Positions 33,404 through 40,829 of a DNA stretch of 64,000 bases are shown piece after piece. Source of the stretch: Denitrificimonas halotolerans (GTDB lineage Bacteria; Pseudomonadota; Gammaproteobacteria; Pseudomonadales; Pseudomonadaceae); contig NZ_JAXIVU010000003.1 of the NCBI RefSeq assembly GCF_034259425.1, positions 62,001-126,000 of the forward strand, given 5' to 3'. A program made the position numbers and the translations under genes. The notes below the pieces were generated by a model. That model searched no databases. It was not told the origin of the DNA and worked only from the letters and a program-made list of their open reading frames with translations. Numbering within the stretch: position 1 is the stretch's first letter; each line of letters begins with the position of its first letter.

Positions 33404-33938
33404 TCTCCCCGCACTAAAAGCGTGGACTCCTACTGCTCGACAACATACCCAGCTGCAAGAATTTCTTGCACTGCGTTTACGTGAGTAACGCCACACCCAC
33501 CACTCGTCCATTCTCTTATTCCAAGCCCTACGATACCTTTCGGCCTCGATTCGGGAAAGTTGCCACAACTCGAACAGGTTTAGGTGGTGTATGCCTCGTC
33601 AATTTCCTTAAAAACAATGCCTGCGTGAGCGCATTTATAGTCCAGCATTGTTTTTAATTGACCCCAGCCAGCATCCATCACTGACTTGGCCATCGTGGTT
33701 TTAACGAGTTTTAAGCTACTGACATTACCCACATAGATTTCACCGCAGCGATTGACCAGCTTACGGCTAAACTTGTGCAATGCGTCTTTCTCTACGGTTA
33801 GCAATCTTAGCGTGAAGGGTTTTGACTTGGGTTTTATTTCTAGCCCGTTGTACTATGGCTAATTTTTCCTCAAGGCCACGATAGAAGCGGCCCGCTTCCA
33901 GCTTGGTGCCGTCCGAGCAGGTGGCAGTGTCGGTCAAA
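33404..33938 (-). pseudogene. tnpB relic (nearly identical to the 487-1335 copy)
   Basis: The minus strand reads TDTATCSDGTKLEAGRFYRG and on through HAKIANRR. A 1-base insertion near 33789 (CTTTCTCTAC against CTTTTCTAC in the first copy) shifts the frame, and it continues as DALHKFSRKLVNRCGEIYVG, NVSSLKLVKTT and GWGQLKTMLDYKCAHAG. The zinc-ribbon region is decayed and the terminal hairpin (33404-33430) is eroded. By eye the stretch 33520-33938 matches 500-925 with only scattered differences. Homology ends abruptly at 33938, just before the RuvC-I motif. About 5' two fifths of the gene are missing. Confidence 0.85.
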
Positions 33939-34070
33939 AATCTCTTTTGCTCTGCTCGATACAACAGCATCAAATACTTTTCTGCGTTACTTGGTGACAA
34001 GTATCAAATGATAATTGAGAAAAAGACTGAATTCACACTTATATCTAATAGCACTTACTTTCAAGCCCAT
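33939..34070 (-). pseudogene. tnpA N-terminal relic fused to the tnpB relic
   Basis: Directly upstream of the tnpB break the minus strand reads MGLKVSAIRYKCEFSLFLNY, then HLILVTK, a stop (TAA at 33987-33989 on the plus strand as TTA), and RRKVFDAVVSSRAKEIFD. This is the N-terminus of an IS200/IS605 Y1 transposase (Y-H-L-x-x-V-T-K-Y-R-R-K-V-F), with the Tyr codon mutated to stop. Here tnpA and tnpB pieces point the same way and are joined out of frame, unlike the divergent pair at 462-1795, so a deletion or recombination made this junction. The remaining gap to dbpA (34071-34208) shows nothing. Confidence 0.7.
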
Positions 34071-34208
34071 CCATGCTTAAGACTGAATTTTTATTTCATC
34101 ATGCAAACACCTAAAGGCAAGATCAAAATCGCACTCATCCCACCACCTAAAAGCTGGAGAAATTCTGCTAGCAATTGATTAAAAAGTACACGAAATCCAA
34201 GCAGACGG

Positions 34209-35591
34209 CTAAAGCACTCGCACTTTTAAGCTGCGACCTTTAATTTTACCTGCTTCTAAACGCTGCTGCGTTTCGCGTGCTAACAAACGCTCAACAGCAA
34301 CATAAGCCTGATGATCAAAAATAGAAATCTTACCCACCTGCGTGCCTTTAAGACCGCCGATCCCAGTCAATGCACCTAAAATGTCACTAGGACGTAATTT
34401 ATCTTTACGGCCCGCTGATATACACAAAGTTGCCATTATTGGTAATAAAGGTCGATCATCAGACACCTTCAAACCATTCATCGCATGCCAGTTCAATGGC
34501 CTTTTCAGTTGCTCTTCAATAGCGTTAGCACGCTGCCCTTCTTTAGGTGCAACTAAACTGATGGCTATCCCTTTAGCACCTGCGCGCCCCGTTCGACCAA
34601 TACGGTGGGTATGAATTTCAGGATCACGTGCCAACTCAACATTAATCACCATGGGCAGGTCATCAATATCCAATCCACGTGCAGCCACATCTGTAGCGAC
34701 CAAAACACAGCAGCTACGATTACTAAATAACGTCAACACCTGATCACGGTCACGCTGCTCTAAGTCGCCGTGCAGTGCCAGTGCTGATATTTTCTGGCTA
34801 TTGAGATAATTGGCCAAGTCTTGCGTTTGTTGCTTAGTAAAGCAAAATGCCACACAAGCTTCTGGTCGATAATGTCGTAATAAACGCTCAACAGCTGCTT
34901 CACGCTGCTCAGGAGTGATTTCGTAAAAATGTTGCTCTATCTGATACTCGGCATGTTCAATATCAGCTTCAATATGCGCCGGTTCCCGCAAAAAGCTCGC
35001 TGCCAATTGCTGAATACCCTCAGGATAAGTAGCTGAAAATAAGAGCGTCTGACGGCGTTTTGGCGTGAATTCAACAATGCTGGCAATGCTGTCATAAAAC
35101 CCCATATCCAACATTCGGTCCGCCTCATCTAACACCAAGGTGTTCAACCCAGACAAGTCCAACGTCCCTTTACGAGCATGCTCTAAAATACGTCCTGGCG
35201 TGCCGACCACAATATGCACGCCATGCTCTAAAGAGCCAATTTGCGGGCCAAAAGGTACACCACCACATAGTGTGAGGATTTTAATGTTATCCAACGCGCG
35301 AGCTAAGCGACGAATTTCTTTAGCCACTTGATCTGCCAACTCGCGAGTTGGACACAATACTAGAGCTTGGCAGCCAAAGTAACGCGGATTCAATGGTGAT
35401 AACACACCAACACCAAAAGCAGCCGTTTTACCACTCCCTGTTTTAGCTTGGGCAATAACATCCTTGCCTTTCAAAATCACCGGCAGGCTTTGCGCTTGAA
35501 TCGCAGTCATACGGCTATAGCCTAGATCATTTAAGTTACTTAATAACGCCGCCGGCAACGGCAAACTTGCAAAATCAGTTGTTGTGCTCAC
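34209..35591 (-). CDS. dbpA: ATP-dependent RNA helicase DbpA
   Basis: DbpA is a DEAD-box helicase that remodels 23S rRNA helix 92 during large-subunit assembly. The 460-residue protein has the Q motif region YSRMTAIQAQSLP, Walker A AKTGSGKT, PTRELADQV, VLDEADRMLDMG, LLFSATYPEG, ATDVAARGLD and HRIGRTGRAG. The C-terminal 75 residues (LCISAGRKDKLRPSDILGAL, then TGIGGLKGTQVGKISIFDHQ) are the DbpA RNA-binding domain, which gives rRNA specificity and separates it from RhlB. Transcribed alone, convergent with the preceding IS debris; epmB lies upstream in the same direction. Confidence 0.95.
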   Translation of the reverse strand: MSTTTDFASLPLPAALLSNLNDLGYSRMTAIQAQSLPVILKGKDVIAQAKTGSGKTAAFGVGVLSPLNPRYFGCQALVLCPTRELADQVAKEIRRLARALDNIKILTLCGGVPFGPQIGSLEHGVHIVVGTPGRILEHARKGTLDLSGLNTLVLDEADRMLDMGFYDSIASIVEFTPKRRQTLLFSATYPEGIQQLAASFLREPAHIEADIEHAEYQIEQHFYEITPEQREAAVERLLRHYRPEACVAFCFTKQQTQDLANYLNSQKISALALHGDLEQRDRDQVLTLFSNRSCCVLVATDVAARGLDIDDLPMVINVELARDPEIHTHRIGRTGRAGAKGIAISLVAPKEGQRANAIEEQLKRPLNWHAMNGLKVSDDRPLLPIMATLCISAGRKDKLRPSDILGALTGIGGLKGTQVGKISIFDHQAYVAVERLLARETQQRLEAGKIKGRSLKVRVL

Positions 35592-35671
35592 AGAATCTCT
35601 AACCTTAGTAAATACAACGCTCAGTGTAACAAGCCCCGTCTATCTTGAGGCACTTTATCTAGGTTTTAATG

Positions 35672-36691
35672 TTAAAAAGCATGTAATGGCGTTTTGTGCG
35701 GTTGCCCAGCCTCCTCACGCACTAGCTTTGGTACTAAGTAGCCAGGTAAGCGAGCCAACATTTGTTGATATAAAGCATATGCCTGAGCGCTGCTCACATC
35801 AAAATGTTGTGCGCCTTGCACGCGATCTAACACATGCAAGTAATATGGCAACAAATAATGATTAAAAAGCTGCTCACTGAGTTCAATCAGCACCTCTGCT
35901 GTATCATTCACACCTTTAAGCAGTACTGTCTGGTTAAGCAAGGTCACCCCTGCTTGACGCAATTTCAGTAAACGCTCTGCATGTAACGGCGACAACTCTT
36001 GCGGGTGATTAACATGCAATACTAAACTGCTGCGCAAGCGCGTAGCCGTTAAAATTTCAGTGAGTTGATCTGTTAATCGCTCAGCGATCACGACCGGCAA
36101 GCGTGAATGAATGCGCAAACGCTGCACATGTTCAATCCCTGATATCTGCTCAATCAACTCTGCTAAATGCTCATCCTGCAGCATCAGAGGGTCACCACCA
36201 CTTAAAATCACTTCGCTGATACTGGCGTCTTGCGCGATATAAGTTAAGGCAGACTGCCACTGTGCCCGAGCCAATCGATTTTCGTTGTAAGGAAAGTGCC
36301 GACGAAAGCAATAACGGCAGTTTACTGCACATCCACTGGCAGCCAATAACAATACGCGCCCGTGATATTTATGAATAATTCCCGTAGCAACATTCGTGTT
36401 TTGCTCACCTAATGGATCGACGGTGTAACCTGGGTGCATTTCTTCCTCGACCCGTTGTGGCAAGACCTGCAATAATAGGGGGTCACGAGGATTACCTTTT
36501 TGCATACGCTGCATAAATGGGCGTGGCACCAAGACAGGAAACTGCTTGGCTGCACTGAGCCCATCAGGAAAATTCTCTGGATGCAGTTCCAGTGCTGCTA
36601 ATAACTCATCACTACTGCGTAGAGACTGTGCAAGCACGTGTCTCCAATCTGTTTTAATAAAAATATTCTCGGTTTGCGCTACAATAGGCAT
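35672..36691 (-). CDS. epmB: EF-P (beta)-lysine pathway: lysine 2,3-aminomutase EpmB
   Basis: EpmB is a radical-SAM, PLP-dependent enzyme that isomerises (S)-alpha-lysine to (R)-beta-lysine, the group EpmA attaches to EF-P. The 339-residue length fits EpmB rather than the longer catabolic KamA. The radical SAM motif CAVNCRYCFRRHFPY lies near residue 120, followed by EVILSGGDPLMLQDEHL and RIHSRLPVVI. The PLP-lysine region is near the end (LPGYLVPKLVREEAG). It is divergent from efp with only 33 bases between the start codons. ATG 36691 has AAGG 9 bases upstream on the minus strand, which supports this start. Confidence 0.95.
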   Translation of the reverse strand: MPIVAQTENIFIKTDWRHVLAQSLRSSDELLAALELHPENFPDGLSAAKQFPVLVPRPFMQRMQKGNPRDPLLLQVLPQRVEEEMHPGYTVDPLGEQNTNVATGIIHKYHGRVLLLAASGCAVNCRYCFRRHFPYNENRLARAQWQSALTYIAQDASISEVILSGGDPLMLQDEHLAELIEQISGIEHVQRLRIHSRLPVVIAERLTDQLTEILTATRLRSSLVLHVNHPQELSPLHAERLLKLRQAGVTLLNQTVLLKGVNDTAEVLIELSEQLFNHYLLPYYLHVLDRVQGAQHFDVSSAQAYALYQQMLARLPGYLVPKLVREEAGQPHKTPLHAF

Positions 36692-36724
36692 TTAATAAGA
36701 CCTTAAACACGACAGGATTGCATT

Positions 36725-37291
36725 ATGGCCAACTATTCTACCAACGAATTCAAACCAGGACTGCGCGTCTTGGTCGATAATGAACCTTGTATCATGATTG
36801 ATATCGAGTTTGTTAAGCCAGGCAAAGGCCAAGCATTTAGCCGCGTAAAGCTGCGTAACATCCGCACTCAACGCGTCTGGGAGCGTACATTTAAGTCCGG
36901 TGAAAGCGTAGAAAGCGCTGATATCGTTGAACGTGACATGGAGTACTTATACTCAGATGACGAATTCTGGTACTTCATGGCCACAGATGGCTCGTTTGAG
37001 CAGCTCGGTGCTAGCCGCGAAGCTTTAGGCGACACAATCAAATGGCTTAAAGAACAAGTGGTTTATGAAGTTTTACTATACAACGATGCTGTTGTTTCAG
37101 TATCCGCACCAAACTTTGTTGAGCTGGATGTGATTGAAACGGACCCAGGCTTAAAAGGTGATACTGCTCAGGGCGGCTCTAAACCCGCTAAGCTTAGCAC
37201 CGGAGCTGTAGTACGTGTACCACTGTTTATCGTAGAAGGTGAAAAACTTAGAATTGATACCCGTACTGGCGAATACGTCAGTCGTGCCTAA
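36725..37291 (+). CDS. efp: Translation elongation factor P (lysine-type)
   Basis: EF-P rescues ribosomes stalled at polyproline. The 188-residue protein shows EF-P domains I-III: the KOW-like N-terminus (LRVLVDNEPCIMIDIEFVKP), the tip loop PGKGQAF with Lys34, the site modified by EpmA, then the OB domains ending VPLFIVEGEKLRIDTRTGEY. Lys34, not Arg32, at the loop tip marks the beta-lysylated class, consistent with epmA and epmB on either side. In Pseudomonas EF-P carries Arg32 and is rhamnosylated by EarP. A ribosome site AGGA (36713-36716) precedes ATG 36725, and an intrinsic terminator follows the gene. Confidence 0.97.
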   Translation: MANYSTNEFKPGLRVLVDNEPCIMIDIEFVKPGKGQAFSRVKLRNIRTQRVWERTFKSGESVESADIVERDMEYLYSDDEFWYFMATDGSFEQLGASREALGDTIKWLKEQVVYEVLLYNDAVVSVSAPNFVELDVIETDPGLKGDTAQGGSKPAKLSTGAVVRVPLFIVEGEKLRIDTRTGEYVSRA

Positions 37292-37310
37292 GCTTTAACC
37301 AGTATCATGA

Positions 37311-37341
37311 TAAGGGAGCTTGAAGCTCCCTTATTTATTTT
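37311..37341 (+). terminator. Terminator between efp and epmA
   Basis: Arms TAAGGGAGCT (37311-37320) and AGCTCCCTTA (37324-37333) with a TGA loop, followed by TTTATTTTCC. It separates the highly expressed efp from epmA, so epmA is probably fed by read-through or its own promoter. Confidence 0.85.
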
Positions 37342-37368
37342 CCGATCTTCAACAGGACTTCATTGACT

Positions 37369-38298
37369 ATGCATACATGGTCACCTAGTGCGCCACGCAG
37401 TGCTTTAGTAGCGCGCCAACAACTATACCGTAACATTCGTGAGTATTTTTATAACCGCGATGTGCTTGAAGTGGAAACGCCCCTACTCTGCCAGGCCCCA
37501 GTTGCCGACCCCAACATCACGCCTATACAAGCTGATCAACGCTGGCTACATACTTCACCTGAGTACGCAATGAAACGCATGTTATGTGCAGGCTACGGTG
37601 ATATCTATCAGATTTGCAAAGTCTTTCGTCAAGGCGAAGCTGGTAAACGCCACAATCCGGAATTTACCATGTTGGAGTGGTATCGTGTGGGTTGGTCATT
37701 ACCTCAATTAATGGATGAGGTGGCAGACTTACTTAAAATACTCTTAAGCGAACGCTTTAACCCGCTTCCCTGCCTGCATCTTTCTTATGCACAAGCCATG
37801 CAAACCTATGCACAGCTCGATATACATCACTGTAGTGCGAATCAGATCTCAGCACTGGGTCAGCAACTTGCCAATGCTGATTTAGACCTCAATCGTGACG
37901 GTTGGCTCGATATCATTATGAGCCACCAAGTTGAGCCGGCTTTACCCAAAAACACACTAGTATTTATCAGCGAATTTCCAGCCTCACAAGCAGCTTTAGC
38001 TCGGCTCGCTAACAATGCCGAAGGCATCACTATTGCTCAACGTTTTGAAGTATTTTTTAACGGCATGGAACTGGCCAATGGGTACCACGAACTCACTGAT
38101 GCAAAACAGCAGCTCGAACGCTTCAAACATGAATTGCAAGATACACAACGTCCACATGATGCACATTTGATCAGCGCATTAGAATATGGTTTACCAGATT
38201 GCTCTGGTGTTGCACTAGGGCTGGACCGTGTTTTGCTACACCTCTTAAATGCACAGCATATTGCTCAAATCATCAGCTTTGATTGGACTCGTGCTTAG
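37369..38298 (+). CDS. epmA: EF-P lysine (beta-lysyl) transferase EpmA
   Basis: EpmA (PoxA/GenX) is a truncated class II lysyl-tRNA synthetase paralogue that ligates (R)-beta-lysine to Lys34 of EF-P. The 309-residue protein has only the catalytic core and no tRNA anticodon-binding domain. Visible class II motifs are VETPLLCQAP (motif 1), FRQGEAGKRHNPEFTMLEWY (motif 2) and SGVALGLDRVLLHLL (motif 3). ATG 37369 has AGGA 11 bases upstream; the TTG six bases earlier would be better spaced and cannot be excluded. It follows efp, and with epmB completes the modification pathway; EpmC (hydroxylase) is not in the window. Confidence 0.95.
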   Translation: MHTWSPSAPRSALVARQQLYRNIREYFYNRDVLEVETPLLCQAPVADPNITPIQADQRWLHTSPEYAMKRMLCAGYGDIYQICKVFRQGEAGKRHNPEFTMLEWYRVGWSLPQLMDEVADLLKILLSERFNPLPCLHLSYAQAMQTYAQLDIHHCSANQISALGQQLANADLDLNRDGWLDIIMSHQVEPALPKNTLVFISEFPASQAALARLANNAEGITIAQRFEVFFNGMELANGYHELTDAKQQLERFKHELQDTQRPHDAHLISALEYGLPDCSGVALGLDRVLLHLLNAQHIAQIISFDWTRA

Positions 38299-38449
38299 TT
38301 GGCTCGCTTAACCCTATCCCAATGACCTACAAACGACTCTATAGCCCACTAGCGCTCCATGCTAAACTGCTCATCCCATAACCTACTCACGTAATCAGCC
38401 GCCCCAAAATGCTAGGGCAACCCTGCTACGCTTAGACATCGAGGTCACT

Positions 38450-39007
38450 ATGCTCAAGAAAATTTTACTCTCTGCTTGCCTGTTATTTACGGCACAGACC
38501 ACGCTCGCTGCTAATAACCCTCACGTGGTGATCCATACTAATTTTGGCGAAATTGAATTAGAACTCAATGCCGAAAAAGCTCCCATTACCGTACAAAACT
38601 TTCTCGGTTATGTGGATGAGCAACGTTATGACGGAACCATTTTTCATCGCGTCATCCCAGGTTTTATGATTCAAGGGGGTGGTTTTGATAGCAAAATGCA
38701 ACAACAAGATACTCGACCTGCTATTAAAAACGAAGCCAATAACGGTTTACGCAATGATCGCGGCACTGTAGCCATGGCTCGTACCAGCGCACCACATTCA
38801 GCAACCATGCAATTTTTTATCAACCATGCTGACAATGACTTTTTAAACCATAGCTCTCGCGACTTTGGCTATGCTGTGTTTGCCACAGTGGTACGCGGCA
38901 TGCCTATTGTTGATCAGATCGCTCAAGTTACAACAGGCAGCTACCAAATGCACCAGAATGTACCCGTTGAACCCGTTCTCATTCAAAGCATTAAACGCGT
39001 TGAATGA
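38450..39007 (+). CDS. ppiA: Periplasmic cyclophilin-type peptidyl-prolyl isomerase PpiA
   Basis: A 185-residue exported foldase. The signal peptide (MLKKILLSACLLFTAQTTLA) is followed by the bacterial cyclophilin domain: VVIHTNFGEIELELNAEKAP, YDGTIFHRVIPGFMIQGGGF, VAMARTSAPHSATMQFFINH and DFGYAVFATVVRGMPIVDQI. The Arg of FHR and the Phe-Met-Gln residues of the active site are intact. It is monocistronic, with a good bidirectional terminator directly after the stop codon and the YtoQ-family gene convergent. Confidence 0.92.
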   Translation: MLKKILLSACLLFTAQTTLAANNPHVVIHTNFGEIELELNAEKAPITVQNFLGYVDEQRYDGTIFHRVIPGFMIQGGGFDSKMQQQDTRPAIKNEANNGLRNDRGTVAMARTSAPHSATMQFFINHADNDFLNHSSRDFGYAVFATVVRGMPIVDQIAQVTTGSYQMHQNVPVEPVLIQSIKRVE

Positions 39008-39022
39008 GTGCTTCACTGAAAT

Positions 39023-39050
39023 AAAAAGCGCGCTTAAAGCGCGCTTTTTA
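39023..39050. terminator. Bidirectional terminator between ppiA and ytoQ-like gene
   Basis: AAAAAGCGCGCT (39023-39034) and AGCGCGCTTTTT (39038-39049) are perfect complements with a TAA loop, giving A and T runs on both sides between two convergent genes. Confidence 0.92.
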
Positions 39051-39059
39051 TTAACTAAA

Positions 39060-39500
39060 TCAGCCTTGCAGAGTATAACGTAAAATTTCAACAACCTGCT
39101 CCGACGTCGTCGCCCACGCCATCGCGGCTGCATCCACTTCCTTCAACGGATGGACAATATCCTCTGTATGCAAAGTAATATAAGGCTTACCTAAAGCAGC
39201 ACAATAACCCGCATCAAACGCAGCATTCCACTGTTTATACTTATCACCAAAACGAACTACCACTAAATCGCTTTGCTCGATTAAAGTTTTAGTGCGAATG
39301 GCATTCACTTTTGCCGATTGATGATCTCGCCAAAAGTTATTTTCTTGCGCACCAAGGTGATCCCCTGCAGCATCGCTCGCATCATGATCAGTCACAGGTG
39401 CAGTAAAAACAACATCTAAGCCTAAAGCTTCAGCTCCCTGCTGAATTTCTTCACGCCATGAGGTATGAATCTCTCCGGAAAGATAAACATTAAAACTCAT
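39060..39500 (-). CDS. YtoQ family protein (nucleoside 2-deoxyribosyltransferase-like)
   Basis: A 146-residue cytoplasmic protein. I use the ATG of MSFNVYLSGEIHTSWREEIQ, with GGAG upstream; the frame is open 14 codons further but without family similarity. The sequence fits YtoQ proteins: VFTAPVTDHDASDAAGDHLG, KTLIEQSDLVVVRFGDKYKQ and FDAGYCAALGKPYITLHTE, which resemble the fold of nucleoside 2-deoxyribosyltransferases. The activity has not been established for this family. Convergent with ppiA and upstream of nothing in its direction. Confidence 0.85.
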   Translation of the reverse strand: MSFNVYLSGEIHTSWREEIQQGAEALGLDVVFTAPVTDHDASDAAGDHLGAQENNFWRDHQSAKVNAIRTKTLIEQSDLVVVRFGDKYKQWNAAFDAGYCAALGKPYITLHTEDIVHPLKEVDAAAMAWATTSEQVVEILRYTLQG

Positions 39501-39568
39501 TTTCTTACTTCTCCTTAATAAAGCAAAGGCATCTGCAAGCAAATGCCTTTGTCATACACAGGTCCCGC

Positions 39569-40663
39569 TTAATCATCACTGATTTCAATATTAGGCATAG
39601 CACTGCCTTGCGCATTTAACACACTTAAACGAGCGCCTACGGTACGTGCCAACTGCTGATACACTAGCGCAATTTGGCTTTCAGGATCAGCTCCTGCTGT
39701 GGGTTTACCACCATCGCACTGCAAGCGAATAGCCATAGATAAAGGTAATGAGGCAAGCAGCTCAGCGCTATAGCTCTCTGCCAAGCGCTCACCTCCCCCT
39801 TCACCAAATAAGTGTTCGGCATGGCCACAATTAGAGCAAATATGCACAGCCATGTTTTCTACCACACCTAAAATTGGAATGTTCACCTTACGGAACATCT
39901 CAATTCCCTTGCGCGCATCAAGCAAAGCAATATCTTGGGGTGTGGTCACAATCACGGCACCAGCTACTGGCACTTTTTGCGCTAAAGTCAGTTGAATATC
40001 GCCAGTGCCTGGCGGCATATCTACGACTAAGTAATCTAAATTATCCCAAGCTGTTTGGGTGATCATTTGTAATAAAGCACCAGATGCCATAGGCCCACGC
40101 CATACCATGGGCGTATTATCAGTGGCTAAAAAAGCCATCGACATAATGGAGACACCATGCGCCTGAATTGGCACAAAATACTTTTCATCACGAATAACAG
40201 GCTTCGTTCCACTTGGCACACCAAACATAATGCCCTGGCTCGGCCCGTAGATATCACCATCTAAAATGCCAACACGTGCCCCTTCGCGAGCTAAGGCTAA
40301 AGCCAAGTTTGCTGCAGTAGTTGATTTACCTACGCCACCTTTGCCTGAAGCCACTGCAATCACATTTTTTACACCAGCTAAAGTAGGAACTTCTGCCTTA
40401 CTCGGCGCGGCCTTAATATCAGTCGTAACACTGACTTCTGCGCTGCTTAAACCTGGCATCTGCTCCAGACTCATTTTTAGCATCTGTGCCCAACCCGCTT
40501 TAAATTGATCTGCGGGGTAGCCCAACTCCAGTTGTACAGCAACACGATCGCCTTGAATATCAATAGCACGCACACAACCTGCGCTTACCGGATCTGCATT
40601 TAAATTAGGGTCTATCAAGCCACTCAGGGTTTCTTCAACCGCAGCTCGGGTTACTGCACTCAT
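39569..40663 (-). CDS. apbC: Iron-sulfur cluster carrier protein ApbC (Mrp/NBP35 family)
   Basis: A P-loop ATPase that carries Fe-S clusters to target proteins. The 364-residue protein starts at the ATG of MSAVTRAAVEETLSGLIDPN, with GGAGA upstream. Residues about 1-85 form a MIP18/DUF59-type domain, followed by the deviant Walker A GKGGVGKSTTAANLALAL, DGDIYGPSQGIMFGV, VVDMPPGTGDIQLTL and the cluster-binding CSNCGH near residue 275. It is divergent from metG with about 165 bp between them, a pairing I remember from Pseudomonas. Confidence 0.94.
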   Translation of the reverse strand: MSAVTRAAVEETLSGLIDPNLNADPVSAGCVRAIDIQGDRVAVQLELGYPADQFKAGWAQMLKMSLEQMPGLSSAEVSVTTDIKAAPSKAEVPTLAGVKNVIAVASGKGGVGKSTTAANLALALAREGARVGILDGDIYGPSQGIMFGVPSGTKPVIRDEKYFVPIQAHGVSIMSMAFLATDNTPMVWRGPMASGALLQMITQTAWDNLDYLVVDMPPGTGDIQLTLAQKVPVAGAVIVTTPQDIALLDARKGIEMFRKVNIPILGVVENMAVHICSNCGHAEHLFGEGGGERLAESYSAELLASLPLSMAIRLQCDGGKPTAGADPESQIALVYQQLARTVGARLSVLNAQGSAMPNIEISDD

Positions 40664-40829
40664 GATGTTCTCCACTGCAAAATAGACTAAACGATAGGCA
40701 TTCTAACCTAATCTAACCACTAAGACCTCAACCCTAGACAAACCAAACTAGCACAAGGGGTGAAAAAAACGGCCAGTGCCTATATAGTAGACTGCTTATT
40801 TCTATTCACTTTTAGTAGTTAGGAAGACC

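Noticed and set aside
40741..40829. TATAGT at 40783-40788 as the metG promoter
   Set aside because: No acceptable -35 box lies at the correct distance, so I could not support it.
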